This document shows positions 8,137-17,413 of a DNA stretch of 64,000 bases, one piece after another. This stretch comes from Aquimarina sp. ERC-38 (GTDB taxonomy: Bacteria; Bacteroidota; Bacteroidia; Flavobacteriales; Flavobacteriaceae), in NCBI RefSeq assembly GCF_026222555.1, contig NZ_CP098511.1, positions 849,501 through 913,500 of the forward strand. The letters run 5' to 3'. Made by a program: the position numbers and the translations under genes. Each line of letters opens with the position of its first letter. Position 1 is the first letter of the stretch. Under the pieces are notes generated by a model that did no database searches, was not told the DNA's origin, and saw nothing but the letters and a program-made list of their open reading frames with translations.

Positions 8137-10941
8137 ATGAGAAATCTATTATCTCTTTGTGCACTATTCGTTGTTGGAATATTAAGTGCGCAGGAAACCG
8201 GAAGCATTTCGGGTGCTTTGTTAGATAAAGAAGCAAACAACCAACCTCTACCCTTTGCCAATGTATTAATTAAAGGGACGACCAAAGGAACCACTACTGA
8301 CTTTGATGGACTTTACACTATAGAGAACCTTGAACCTGGTACTTACATTTTAGAATTTAGTTTTGTAGGATATCAAAGTATAGAAAAAGAAGCTACCGTA
8401 GAAGCAGGAAAAACAACTACGATCAACGAATCATTAGGAGCAAGTGCTGCCGCCCTAGATGAAGTGATTATCAAAACTACAGTAAAGAAAGAATCCGAAG
8501 CTGCTATCCTCTTAGAACAAAAAAATGCGGTTACTATTCAACAGAAAATCGGAGCACAGGAATTGGCTAAAAAAGGGGTTAGTGATGTAGCTACCGGACT
8601 TACTAAAGCCACAGGAATCTCTAAAGAAAGTAATAAACTATATGTACGGGGATTGGGGGATCGGTACAACAATGCGTATCTAAATGGATTGCCTATTCCT
8701 TCTCTGGATCCTAGTTTAAAATTAATTGACCTGGGTATTTTTCCAACGGATATCGTTGAGAATTTGGGTATCTTTAAAACGTATTCAGCTGCTTTATACG
8801 GTGATTTTGCCGGGGCAAGTGTGAATATTGATGCTAAAAATCGACCGGGTAAAGATTTTCTGGAAGTCAACTTTTCTTCGGGTATTAATACAAATGCGGT
8901 AGGTAATGACTTCTTTTTACTAGACGGAGGTAATTATGACCAATGGGGATTGGATGACGGTTCCCGGAGAGTTCCTATCTTTTTGGATATCCCTAACTAT
9001 AATTACGTAAGTACTGATATCGATTATTACCCTTTTGATACTTCGTTTAATCCCAGAAATCGATTTAATGCTCCGGATGGAGGATTTGGTATTACCGGAG
9101 GAAAAACCTTTAAGTTTGGTGAAGATAATAACCGAAAACTAGATGTTTTATTTACGGCTTCTTTTAGCCAGGGACATGAAACGGCTTTAAACGGACTGGA
9201 AGCTGCTTTTAATACCGAAGGAGATGCTATTACCGGGATTGGATTTGTAGAACAGGCAGACCGCTATCGCTATAAAACCAATACGACTGCCCTCGCCAGT
9301 ATTGGATATCGTTTTAATAGCAACCATAGTATTGCTAGTACTACGTTATTAGTTAATGATACTCAAGATGAATTACGTGAGTTTACTGCGCAAAGTAAAG
9401 AAGATACGGATGTTATTATTAAACTACGCCGAGGCACCTATGAACAAAACACCTTATTTACCCAACAATTAACCGGAACGCATCAATTTAAAGAAAATAA
9501 ATACGAAATAAACTGGGGTGCTAGTTACAACGACGTACTCGGGTTGATACCGGATCGCCGACAGTTGATTTTTACAGAAACTAATAATGGCTTTTTTATA
9601 GGAGATGCAACCAGTCCGGATTTTGCAAATAATCAGCGATTTTACCAGCAATTAGATGAAATTGATTATTCCGGAAAGGTGAATTTTGAATGGAATTTTA
9701 ATAAAAATGAAGAAGAAGTTTATACGAATAAAGCCAGCTTTGGCATCTTCGGAAGGATTAAAGATCGTGACTTTGAAGCTAATCAATTAAATTACAACAT
9801 CTTAAATATTAATAATATTGATGTTGACTTTAATAATCCTGATGCACTTTTAAGCGAAGCTAATTTTTTGGACGGAACCTTTACCGTACTTGAAAATCTA
9901 AACCCCACTCGAATTTATGAAGCGGATTTTTCTAATTTTGGTGGTTTTAGTGCGATTCAATATGCTTTTAATGAGAAATTAACGGCTAATGCTGGAATTC
10001 GCCTGGAACTTTTTGAGCAAAATATTTTTTACCGATTGTTAGAAGATCTGGAAACCGACCCTTTTCGACAAAATACTATTGATGAAACCTTTATTCTACC
10101 AAGTTTTGATGTAAAATATGCCATCAATGAATTTTCCAATTTTCGTTTTGCTGCTAGTAAAACAGTAACCTTACCAAAGTTTACCGAAGTAGCTCCCTTT
10201 TTATACGAAGATGTAACCGAATCTACTTTAGGTAATCCGGAATTACAAAATTCTGATAATTATAACGTGGATTTAAAATGGGAATATTTTCCGGAACAAT
10301 CAGGAGAAGTGATAAGTGCCTCTATCTTCGGAAAATACCTGGATAACCCAATTGAAAAAATAGGAATTGCCTCGGCTACTAACAATTTTTCCTTCGGAAA
10401 TACAAACGAAGCCATCATCTTTGGGCTTGAACTGGAATATAAAAAGAACATTGGGAAGCTTTTTCAAGTAGAAGATACTCCCTGGAACAATGTAAACTTC
10501 GGGATCAATACCACTTTATTACATTCTGAAGTAAAAGTGGATACGGATATTTTAATCAACAATTCATCGGTAGCAGCAACTAATAGTGAGCGGCAGCTTC
10601 AGGGAGCTTCTCCTTATTTAATTAATACGGACGTTTCTTATGTTACAGAACTTAAAAATCAAAAGATTACCGCCGGGCTTGACTTTAATTTTTTTGGGGA
10701 TCGTATCTATGCTGCGGGTAGTAATGGTAGAGGGGATATCTTTGAAAAAGGATTTGGCGTTCTAAATTTCAACTTTAAAGATGAAGTCGGAGAACATCTG
10801 GAGATAAGTTTTAAAGCCAGAAACCTTTTAAACCCGGATATTATCAGGTACCAGGATCAGGAAAATCTTGGGGAAGAACTGGATGTATACCGATACGACC
10901 GGGGTTTGCAACTTTCTTTAGGAATTACATTTAAATTATAA
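8137..10941 (+). CDS. TonB-dependent outer-membrane receptor with CarboxypepD-like N-domain
   Basis: A 934-residue receptor. It has a signal peptide (MRNLLSLCALFVVGILSAQ), a CarboxypepD-regulatory-like Ig fold at about 22-105 (PLPFANVLIKGTTKGTTTDFDG, split here only for the motif start PLPFANVLIKG), a plug domain at about 130-240 containing YVRGLGDRYNNAYLNG and GDFAGASVNID, and a beta-barrel to the C-terminal GLQLSLGITFKL ending in an aromatic-hydrophobic strand. It works with TonB/ExbB/ExbD to import a bound substrate across the outer membrane. The next gene, 34 bases on, is a beta-helix lipoprotein and probably a surface partner in the manner of SusD, though it is not SusD. The upstream 11-bp array hints at phosphate control. 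Substrate unknown; a phosphorus compound is the best guess. Confidence 0.92.
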   Translation: MRNLLSLCALFVVGILSAQETGSISGALLDKEANNQPLPFANVLIKGTTKGTTTDFDGLYTIENLEPGTYILEFSFVGYQSIEKEATVEAGKTTTINESLGASAAALDEVIIKTTVKKESEAAILLEQKNAVTIQQKIGAQELAKKGVSDVATGLTKATGISKESNKLYVRGLGDRYNNAYLNGLPIPSLDPSLKLIDLGIFPTDIVENLGIFKTYSAALYGDFAGASVNIDAKNRPGKDFLEVNFSSGINTNAVGNDFFLLDGGNYDQWGLDDGSRRVPIFLDIPNYNYVSTDIDYYPFDTSFNPRNRFNAPDGGFGITGGKTFKFGEDNNRKLDVLFTASFSQGHETALNGLEAAFNTEGDAITGIGFVEQADRYRYKTNTTALASIGYRFNSNHSIASTTLLVNDTQDELREFTAQSKEDTDVIIKLRRGTYEQNTLFTQQLTGTHQFKENKYEINWGASYNDVLGLIPDRRQLIFTETNNGFFIGDATSPDFANNQRFYQQLDEIDYSGKVNFEWNFNKNEEEVYTNKASFGIFGRIKDRDFEANQLNYNILNINNIDVDFNNPDALLSEANFLDGTFTVLENLNPTRIYEADFSNFGGFSAIQYAFNEKLTANAGIRLELFEQNIFYRLLEDLETDPFRQNTIDETFILPSFDVKYAINEFSNFRFAASKTVTLPKFTEVAPFLYEDVTESTLGNPELQNSDNYNVDLKWEYFPEQSGEVISASIFGKYLDNPIEKIGIASATNNFSFGNTNEAIIFGLELEYKKNIGKLFQVEDTPWNNVNFGINTTLLHSEVKVDTDILINNSSVAATNSERQLQGASPYLINTDVSYVTELKNQKITAGLDFNFFGDRIYAAGSNGRGDIFEKGFGVLNFNFKDEVGEHLEISFKARNLLNPDIIRYQDQENLGEELDVYRYDRGLQLSLGITFKL

Positions 10942-10975
10942 AAACAATAAATCGAACACATAAAATTAGCGTAAA

Positions 10976-12337
10976 ATGAAAACTAAAAAATTAATAATCT
11001 TTGCAGGAATGATTGCTGTATTACAGTTTTCCTGTACCGTTCAAGAAGATAATATCGGGGATATTACCATAGAAGGAGATACTGTGATTAATAATGGTGG
11101 TGGTGTTAATTCAAATGCCGTTGTTGAGGTAACTGAAAACATCACTGAAGATCGTATATTTTCATCAGATACTATTTATAATTTACAGGGGGGTATCTCG
11201 GTAGAAGACGGAGCTGTATTAACCGTTGAGGCTGGTACCCGGATTACTGCCGGAAGTGAAGGAGGGGTATTTGCCTTTTTAGCCATTCAACAAGGAGCTC
11301 AAATTATTGCAAATGGTACAGCAGACAACCCTATTGTTTTTACTTCTAACCGTCCTACTCCTAATCCTGGTGATTGGGGTGGGTTGATCCTGGCTGGAAG
11401 GGCTCCTATCAATCGTGGAGAAGTTGCTACTACAGAAGTTGCCAACTTAACTTACGGAGGTAACGACCCTGCGGACAATTCAGGAATCCTTAGGTATGTA
11501 CGACTGGAATATACCGGTGGTAAAATTAACGAAGATGCGGAATATAACGGATTATCCCTGTATGGTGTGGGTAACGGTACTACGCTTGAGTTCATTCAGG
11601 CTTTTAACGGAAATGATGATGGTATTGAATTTTTTGGAGGTACCGTAAACTTAAAATATGCTTTTGTTGTGGGTTCCGGTGATGATTCTATTGACTGGAC
11701 TGACGGTTGGGTTGGAAACGGACAATTCTGGATTGTACAACAAACTACTTTACAAGGCGATAAAGGGATTGAAGCTGATAACTTTAGTGATAACCCGGCT
11801 GCTACTCCTTTTTCAAATCCAACTATATCTAACGTGACTTTGATTGGTGCTGATGATGGTGATGGAGAAAATAAAGGGATTGAATTTAGGGCTGGTACTA
11901 AAGTACGTATGTATAATACGATAGTCAAAGGCTTTCCGGGAGCGGGTATCGAAGTTGATGATGACCAAACCCTGGTAAACCTCAATAATAATGAAGTTAT
12001 TGTTCAAAATTCAATCATTGATAACGTAAATTCTTTTGACCTGGATCACGAAAATGTGGCTACGGTGGATTTGGCTGATTTTTCTATGTTTGCTAATTAT
12101 TCGCTAACTGGTTCCGGAGCTCCTTTTAATACACCAGCTACTACAATTCCTGATGTAGATCCGAATGAAGAAGAATTTGAAATCAGTGGCTTTACCGGCA
12201 CATATCAGTATACCGCAGCGGTAGATGGGATAGACAACTTTGATCCTACTGCCCTAGGCGACTTTTTTGACTCGGCTCCTTATGTTGGTGCATTACAGGT
12301 TGGTGATAATTGGACCTTAAACTGGACTCGTCGATAG
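10976..12337 (+). CDS. Beta-helix-like lipoprotein paired with TonB receptor
   Basis: A 453-residue lipoprotein. The signal sequence ends in VLQFSC, with Cys at about residue 20 as lipidation site, and is followed by the acidic stretch VQEDN, compatible with surface export. After a short linker the protein is rich in short beta-strand repeats with G-N-D turns: ILAGRAPINRG, YGVGNGTTLEFIQAFNG, NDDGIEFFGGTVNLKYAFV and SGDDSIDWTDGW. These suggest a right-handed parallel beta-helix. It is paralogous to the lipoprotein at 13153 (shared NDDG-E-FGGTVN and NPIVFTS/NPIIFTS). It follows the receptor by 34 bases and ends at a terminator, so the two form an operon. Binding of the receptor's substrate is inferred. 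Confidence 0.85.
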   Translation: MKTKKLIIFAGMIAVLQFSCTVQEDNIGDITIEGDTVINNGGGVNSNAVVEVTENITEDRIFSSDTIYNLQGGISVEDGAVLTVEAGTRITAGSEGGVFAFLAIQQGAQIIANGTADNPIVFTSNRPTPNPGDWGGLILAGRAPINRGEVATTEVANLTYGGNDPADNSGILRYVRLEYTGGKINEDAEYNGLSLYGVGNGTTLEFIQAFNGNDDGIEFFGGTVNLKYAFVVGSGDDSIDWTDGWVGNGQFWIVQQTTLQGDKGIEADNFSDNPAATPFSNPTISNVTLIGADDGDGENKGIEFRAGTKVRMYNTIVKGFPGAGIEVDDDQTLVNLNNNEVIVQNSIIDNVNSFDLDHENVATVDLADFSMFANYSLTGSGAPFNTPATTIPDVDPNEEEFEISGFTGTYQYTAAVDGIDNFDPTALGDFFDSAPYVGALQVGDNWTLNWTRR

Positions 12338-12354
12338 GTGAAAATTAAAATACT

Positions 12355-12397
12355 AAAACCACCCGTTTTTTTTAGATAAACAGGTGGTTTTATTTTT
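12355..12397 (+). terminator. Terminator of the receptor-lipoprotein operon
   Basis: Stem AAAACCACC (12355-12363) with GGTGGTTTT (12383-12391), followed by ATTTTTAT. It begins 18 bases after the lipoprotein stop. Confidence 0.8.
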
Positions 12398-12415
12398 ATA
12401 GTATCTTTTGGTTAA

Positions 12416-12486
12416 GGTTACAATCCCTTAATTTAAGATTAATATTGTGATAAAATAGGTTGTATTAAAAACCGATTACTTTGTAT
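12416..12486 (+). promoter_or_regulatory. Duplicated promoter-like block, copy A
   Basis: A 71-base block that aligns without gaps to 13034-13104 (52 of 71 positions identical by hand count). Both start GGTTAyAATCCCTTAA, share AAGATTAATATT and end CTTTGTAT. Copy B lies at the expected promoter position of the lipoprotein at 13153; copy A has no gene after it but precedes a structured region ending in a terminator-like hairpin. The TTnCTTTG end resembles the TAnnTTTG -7 box. Confidence 0.6.
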
Positions 12487-12489
12487 TCT

Positions 12490-12632
12490 CTTTAAAAGTA
12501 TTTGACGCATTTTTGATTTTCGCTTTCTTCTGATCCGGTAAGAAACAAATTATAGTAAGAGACGTGTTCGTAGAAGGCTTGGAGATCGTTATTGCCAACA
12601 ACATAACGTATTTCTAAAGCCTTCTCTTTTTT
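12490..12632 (+). ncRNA. Candidate small RNA ending in a hairpin and T-run
   Basis: Starting just after promoter-like copy A, about 140 bases contain no ORF and end in a hairpin: AGAAGGCTT (12572-12580) pairs with AAGCCTTCT (12617-12625), an inner CGTTAT (12587-12592) pairs with ATAACG (12603-12608), and CTTTTTT follows. This promoter-to-terminator arrangement without coding potential suggests a small transcript. It could instead be the remains of a deleted gene behind an old promoter. Confidence 0.4.
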
Positions 12633-13033
12633 AAATTATTTTCTTTACTAGCATACATCGAGATCACAAAAACCATATAAACGTTTATTGATTAACTTCT
12701 TAACTATAGTTATTTTTAGTGATAGAAGGCTCTGGTTTACAAATACTAACTCAACTATTCTATCATTACATCTGAAGATAGAGAGCAGATTCATCCTAAC
12801 TAAAACTTACGTAAAGCTATTGTTAAGAGGCAACTGCATAAAATCACCTACTTAACTTTGAATTTAAAATTTCATAACATTCGCTATTTATCAAAAGATG
12901 CTTTTTTAAGTAATTCATAGTCAAACTTTACTTTATTATCAACGGAAATTGACTTTTACTGGATAAAAGATACTTTAAGCTTGATAATCTCTATATTTTT
13001 TCTAAAAAATATAATTATCTACTAATTCCCCCA
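12633..13033. other. Intergenic stretch without recognised features
   Basis: About 400 AT-rich bases between the small-RNA candidate and promoter copy B. I see no open frame with coding character, no tRNA and no strong hairpin on either strand. Confidence 0.6.
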
Positions 13034-13104
13034 GGTTATAATCCCTTAAAACAAGATTAATATTTAGGTAAATAAGAATACGGTTAAACCTGATTTCTTT
13101 GTAT
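13034..13104 (+). promoter_or_regulatory. Duplicated promoter-like block, copy B (lipoprotein promoter)
   Basis: Matches copy A at 12416-12486. It ends 48 bases before the ATG at 13153, leaving a leader that contains the palindrome GAGTTTTAAACTC (13104-13116). The position supports its use as the promoter of the second lipoprotein-receptor pair. Confidence 0.6.
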
Positions 13105-13152
13105 GAGTTTTAAACTCAAAATAGAACAACTAAATTTTTAAACTTTTTTATT

Positions 13153-14469
13153 ATGAAAAAATTCTTAATGATTCCTGGATTTGCTTTGGCAATGTTAGCA
13201 TTTACAGGTTGCGGTGATGATGATGAAAATCCTATTGATCCTACTGATCCCACTGATCCTCTTATGGATAATGTTTTGTCTGGTCAAATCACAGAAGATA
13301 GAACTTTAACTGCAGATGCTATTTGGACTTTAGATGGTCGTGTTACTATTGTGGATGGTGTTACTTTAACTATAGAACCTGGTACCATTATTAAAGGTAA
13401 TCCAGGCGCATCAGCTGATGCTGCAGTATTAATTATCGCTAGAGGTGCAACTATTGATGCAGAAGGAACAGCTGAAAATCCTATCATCTTTACATCGTCA
13501 ACAGATAATATTGCTGTGGGTGAGACCGCAGGTACAAACCTGGATCAAAATGACCGAGGATTATGGGGAGGAGTGGTAATTTTAGGTAATGCACCTATTT
13601 CTGTGGATGGAAATGTAGAGGCTGCTCAAATTGAAGGAATACCAGCTGACGACATTAATGGTTTATACGGAGGAACTGACCCTAATGATAATTCTGGAGT
13701 ACTTAGTTATATATCCATTAGACATGGTGGGATCACTTTAAGCGCTGGAAACGAGCTTAACGGTCTTACACTAGGTGGGGTTGGATCCGGTACGACTATA
13801 AATAATATTGAAGTGGTAGCTAACAATGACGATGGTGTTGAATGGTTTGGGGGCACCGTAAATGTGAATAATGTCTTTGTATGGGCGCAAGCTGATGACG
13901 CTATTGACATTGATCAATCTTATAATGGCACCATAGATAATGTAGTTGTTGTTTTAGGCGAAGAATCGGATCATGCTTTAGAAATCGACGGTCCTGAAGG
14001 ACAATTGATAAGTTCTTTTACCTTAGAAAATGCAACGTTAATTGGAAATTCTGCTACAAATGATGGTGAAATTGCAGATTATAGAAGCGGAGCTACAGGT
14101 GCTACAAATAATGTACTAGTATTTGATTTCAAAGATTCTTCTGATGTGGAATTAGATAACAACGGCGTAGCTCAAAATTTTCTAGATGGAAATTTAACTT
14201 TTTCTAATTGGCAGGTAGTACTACCAGTAGGAATTGCAGCGGCTAATGAAGTATTTATAGAAAAAGGAGGTTGCCTGACAAATTGTGAAGACGATGATGA
14301 TGAAAGCATGAGAACTTTTGAAGACTTAATTATTTTAACCCCTGATTTTACAGAAAGGGCTGCAGATTGGACATCTGAATTAGCTAATTCTGACGCAGCA
14401 ACTGTTGGAGCTGAGACTTCTGCGTTTGGCTGGACTTATTCAAATACCAAAGCTGGTTTAGGTTTCTAA
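13153..14469 (+). CDS. Beta-helix-like lipoprotein, first gene of second receptor pair
   Basis: A 438-residue lipoprotein: signal MKKFLMIPGFALAMLAFTGC with lipid-acceptor Cys at residue 20, then GDDDENP, an acidic run like the lipoprotein export signal known for surface lipoproteins of Bacteroidota, and a PTDPTDP linker. The body has repeated short strands and Asn/Gly/Asp turns (WTLDGRVTIVDGVTLTIEPG, GGVGSGTTINNIEVVANNDD, DDAIDIDQSYNG), fitting a parallel beta-helix. It is a paralogue of 10976-12337. Here the lipoprotein precedes its receptor, opposite to the first pair. A 14-bp hairpin lies between it and the receptor. Near the end EDDDDESMRTFEDL is another acidic patch. Ligand unknown. Confidence 0.85.
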   Translation: MKKFLMIPGFALAMLAFTGCGDDDENPIDPTDPTDPLMDNVLSGQITEDRTLTADAIWTLDGRVTIVDGVTLTIEPGTIIKGNPGASADAAVLIIARGATIDAEGTAENPIIFTSSTDNIAVGETAGTNLDQNDRGLWGGVVILGNAPISVDGNVEAAQIEGIPADDINGLYGGTDPNDNSGVLSYISIRHGGITLSAGNELNGLTLGGVGSGTTINNIEVVANNDDGVEWFGGTVNVNNVFVWAQADDAIDIDQSYNGTIDNVVVVLGEESDHALEIDGPEGQLISSFTLENATLIGNSATNDGEIADYRSGATGATNNVLVFDFKDSSDVELDNNGVAQNFLDGNLTFSNWQVVLPVGIAAANEVFIEKGGCLTNCEDDDDESMRTFEDLIILTPDFTERAADWTSELANSDAATVGAETSAFGWTYSNTKAGLGF

Positions 14470-14503
14470 TTAAGAATAAGATTCTTCAAAATATATAAAT
14501 AAT

Positions 14504-14537
14504 ATTATTGCTCGCTATATATCTAGCGAGCAATAAT
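14504..14537 (+). terminator. Perfect 14-bp hairpin between lipoprotein and receptor genes
   Basis: ATTATTGCTCGCTA and TAGCGAGCAATAAT are perfect inverted repeats around a 6-base loop. The structure starts 35 bases after the lipoprotein stop and ends 20 bases before the receptor ATG. There is no long T-run, so it may act as a weak terminator or as an mRNA stabiliser that gives more lipoprotein than receptor. Confidence 0.55.
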
Positions 14538-14557
14538 TATTCTACACCTCATATAAA

Positions 14558-17413
14558 ATGTTATTAAAAAGTAAGTTATTTACAGGTTTATTAATTCTTT
14601 TTCTAATCACACCCCTATTTTCATTTTCACAAGGTAAAATAACAGGAAAAATACTAGATGGTGAAACTAATGATATACTTCCCTTCGCTAATATCACCAT
14701 TAAAGGTACCACTATCGGATCAACATCAGATTTTGATGGTTTTTACGAACTTTCTGTAGATGAACCAGGAGTTTATACGGTTATATATTCTTTTGTCGGG
14801 TACGAAACTAAAGAAATTAGCGAAATAGAAATTACGTCAGATTCAGATGTTAAAGAAGTAAATGTAACTTTAAATGCTTCTGCAGCTCAATTAGAAGATG
14901 TAGTTATTACCACGACGGTAAGAAAAAACACTGAACAAGCGGTCTTAACTTTGCAAAAAAATTCAGTAAAACTTTTGGATGGTTTATCTATTGAAAGTAT
15001 TAAAACTACAGGAGCTAGTGATATTGCTTCGGCAGTCAAAAATGTTCCAGGAGTTTCTGTACAAGGAGGTAAATTTGTGTACGTTAGAGGTTTGGGAGAT
15101 CGATATACCAAATCTATTTTAAATGGTAGCGACGTTCCAGGACTAGATCCCGATCGAAACACTTTACAATTAGATATTTTTCCTACTAATATTTTAGAAA
15201 ATATTTTAGTGGTAAAATCATCTACAGCTGATCAACCCGCAGATTTTACCGGAGGAGTTGTTGATATTATTACCAAAGATTTTCCATCCAGAGAAGAGTA
15301 TAGTGTTTCAGGAGGTTTTGGATACAATTCTAATATGCATTTTAACAATGATTATTTAAATTACGAAGGAGGTAATACAGACTTTTTAGGTTTTGATGAT
15401 GGAACAAGAGATAACCCCTTAAGAAATGTTAGAGGAACCCTTTTAACTCCACAAGAGAATGGCCTTGTCGCGAGACAATATGTTGAGCAATTTGATCCGA
15501 CTCTTGCTCCGGAAAGAAATAACAGTTTTGCTAATTTCTCTTTAGGTTTTACCGCGGGAAAACAGTTTACTGTTGGTAATAATAAGTTAGGTTATTTAGC
15601 TTCACTATCTTATAAAAATGAATCTATATATTATGATGAGTATATCGATGCGCAGGTTTACCGTAAAGATGATCAGGATTTTTCTAACAACGAATTAATT
15701 ACAGACCGGACACAACAAGGAGAATTAGCTTCTAATAATGTATTAATAAGTGGATTAGTTGGACTTTCTTATAAACGAGAATTTTCAAAGTATAAATTAA
15801 ACATCTTACATCTTCAAAATGGACAAGCAGAATCTTCAACATTGAGACTATCCAACTTTTCTGTCAATTCTAATCAGATTAAAAAGGATAATTTAGAATA
15901 TACACAACGATCTATAACTAATCTTCAACTTTCAGGGGAACATTCTAATCAAAACGCTTCTTGGAATTTTGATTGGAAATTATCTCCGTCTTTTGCCAGA
16001 GTCTACGATAAAGATATACGTTCTACGCCTTTACGAATTGAAAATAATGCAGATGGTAGTACTACTTTCTCGCTTGATCCTAGCGAAGCGCAAGATCCTG
16101 TAAGAATATGGAGGGATTTAGAAGAAATTAATTTAGCCAGCAAACTAGATATTTCTAATAAACATCAAATGTTTAATAAAGAGGCTACTCTAAGATTTGG
16201 TTTTGCACAAACCTATAAACAACGTGATTTTACTATTGACCGTTTTAATTTTCTAGCTCGTAGGTTTGCTACCTTTAGTGAATCTTTTGAAGATGGCAAT
16301 TCTGAAGCTTTACTAGCTCCAGCAAATCTATATAACCCCGAAACTCGTATAGGCATATTTGTTCGTAGAGATGCCGTAGCCTCTGATAATTTTGACTCTT
16401 CTGCTAATGTTTCTGCCAGCTATATATCCGAAGAATTTAAATTTTCCAATCAATTGAATGCGATTGTAGGAGTTCGCTTCGAAAAGTATGATTTAGTTTA
16501 TACGGGTATCAATCAAAATAATGTCATTTTTGATGATGAGAATATACTAGATAAAGCAGATTTTTTTCCATCTGCTAACATCATTTATGATCTGAATAAA
16601 GATGGAGATCATAAACTCAGAGTGTCCTATAGCCGAACTACGGCAAGACCATCATTCAAAGAAGCTTCGATCGCGCAAATTTTTGATCCGGTTAATAGCA
16701 CCTTTTTTATAGGAAATATCAACATTCAGCCTACGTATATTAATAATTTTGACCTACGTTATGAACATTATGGTGAAGGAGCAGATTTTTTTGCAATTAG
16801 TGGATTTTATAAAAGTTTTAAAGATCCTATCGAACTAAGCTTTATAAGAGCAGCCAGAGATCAATTTACCCCTCTTAATCTTGGAGATGCCACAGTTCTA
16901 GGTGCAGAAATTGAGTTTAGAAAAAATCTAGGTTTTATTATTGGGCTAGATAATTTTAATCTTAATACAAATATTTCAGTCATAGAATCAAATCAAAATT
17001 TTAGTGAAGACGAAAAAAATGCAAGGCGTGATAATTTAAGAGACGGAGAAGACCTTCCTGACGGACGTACTTTACAAGGGCAGTCTCCTTATTTAATAAA
17101 TCTAGGTATCAATTATGATAATGAAAACAATGGATTTAAAGCAGGAGTTTTTTATAACGTACAAGGAGAAACATTACAAATTGTAGGTAATGGTGATGTT
17201 CCTGATGTATTTACGTTACCTTTTCATAGTTTAAATTTAAGTTTGGGTAAATCCTTTGGTAAAGAAAATAATTCTTCTATGACCTTAAAATTTAACAATA
17301 TTCTAAATGATGATCGAGAAAGTGCGTATCAATCTTTTGGGGCAGAAGATCAGTTATTTTCCAGATGGAGTCCCGGTCAAGAAATTTCTTTAAGTTATAG
17401 TTATAAATTTTAG
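14558..17413 (+). CDS. TonB-dependent outer-membrane receptor, second paralogue
   Basis: A 951-residue receptor with signal peptide (to about residue 25, FSFSQ), a CarboxypepD-like domain at about 27-110 (PFANITIKGTTIGSTSDFDG), a plug with YVRGLGDRYTKSILNG and PADFTGGVVDIITKDFP, and a barrel ending in QEISLSYSYKF. The plug motif YVRGLGDRY is shared with the receptor at 8137, and both use the TTT-V-K/R linker (ITTTVRKNTEQ here). It is coupled to the lipoprotein gene 88 bases upstream. The two pairs are diverged paralogues, not a recent tandem copy. Arg codons here are more often AGA and the DNA looks more AT-rich than at the first receptor. Substrate unknown. Confidence 0.92.
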   Translation: MLLKSKLFTGLLILFLITPLFSFSQGKITGKILDGETNDILPFANITIKGTTIGSTSDFDGFYELSVDEPGVYTVIYSFVGYETKEISEIEITSDSDVKEVNVTLNASAAQLEDVVITTTVRKNTEQAVLTLQKNSVKLLDGLSIESIKTTGASDIASAVKNVPGVSVQGGKFVYVRGLGDRYTKSILNGSDVPGLDPDRNTLQLDIFPTNILENILVVKSSTADQPADFTGGVVDIITKDFPSREEYSVSGGFGYNSNMHFNNDYLNYEGGNTDFLGFDDGTRDNPLRNVRGTLLTPQENGLVARQYVEQFDPTLAPERNNSFANFSLGFTAGKQFTVGNNKLGYLASLSYKNESIYYDEYIDAQVYRKDDQDFSNNELITDRTQQGELASNNVLISGLVGLSYKREFSKYKLNILHLQNGQAESSTLRLSNFSVNSNQIKKDNLEYTQRSITNLQLSGEHSNQNASWNFDWKLSPSFARVYDKDIRSTPLRIENNADGSTTFSLDPSEAQDPVRIWRDLEEINLASKLDISNKHQMFNKEATLRFGFAQTYKQRDFTIDRFNFLARRFATFSESFEDGNSEALLAPANLYNPETRIGIFVRRDAVASDNFDSSANVSASYISEEFKFSNQLNAIVGVRFEKYDLVYTGINQNNVIFDDENILDKADFFPSANIIYDLNKDGDHKLRVSYSRTTARPSFKEASIAQIFDPVNSTFFIGNINIQPTYINNFDLRYEHYGEGADFFAISGFYKSFKDPIELSFIRAARDQFTPLNLGDATVLGAEIEFRKNLGFIIGLDNFNLNTNISVIESNQNFSEDEKNARRDNLRDGEDLPDGRTLQGQSPYLINLGINYDNENNGFKAGVFYNVQGETLQIVGNGDVPDVFTLPFHSLNLSLGKSFGKENNSSMTLKFNNILNDDRESAYQSFGAEDQLFSRWSPGQEISLSYSYKF

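Noticed and set aside
12392..13152. Hidden gene in the large gap between the two receptor pairs
   Set aside because: All six frames are broken by frequent stops; only the promoter copies and the hairpin were supported.
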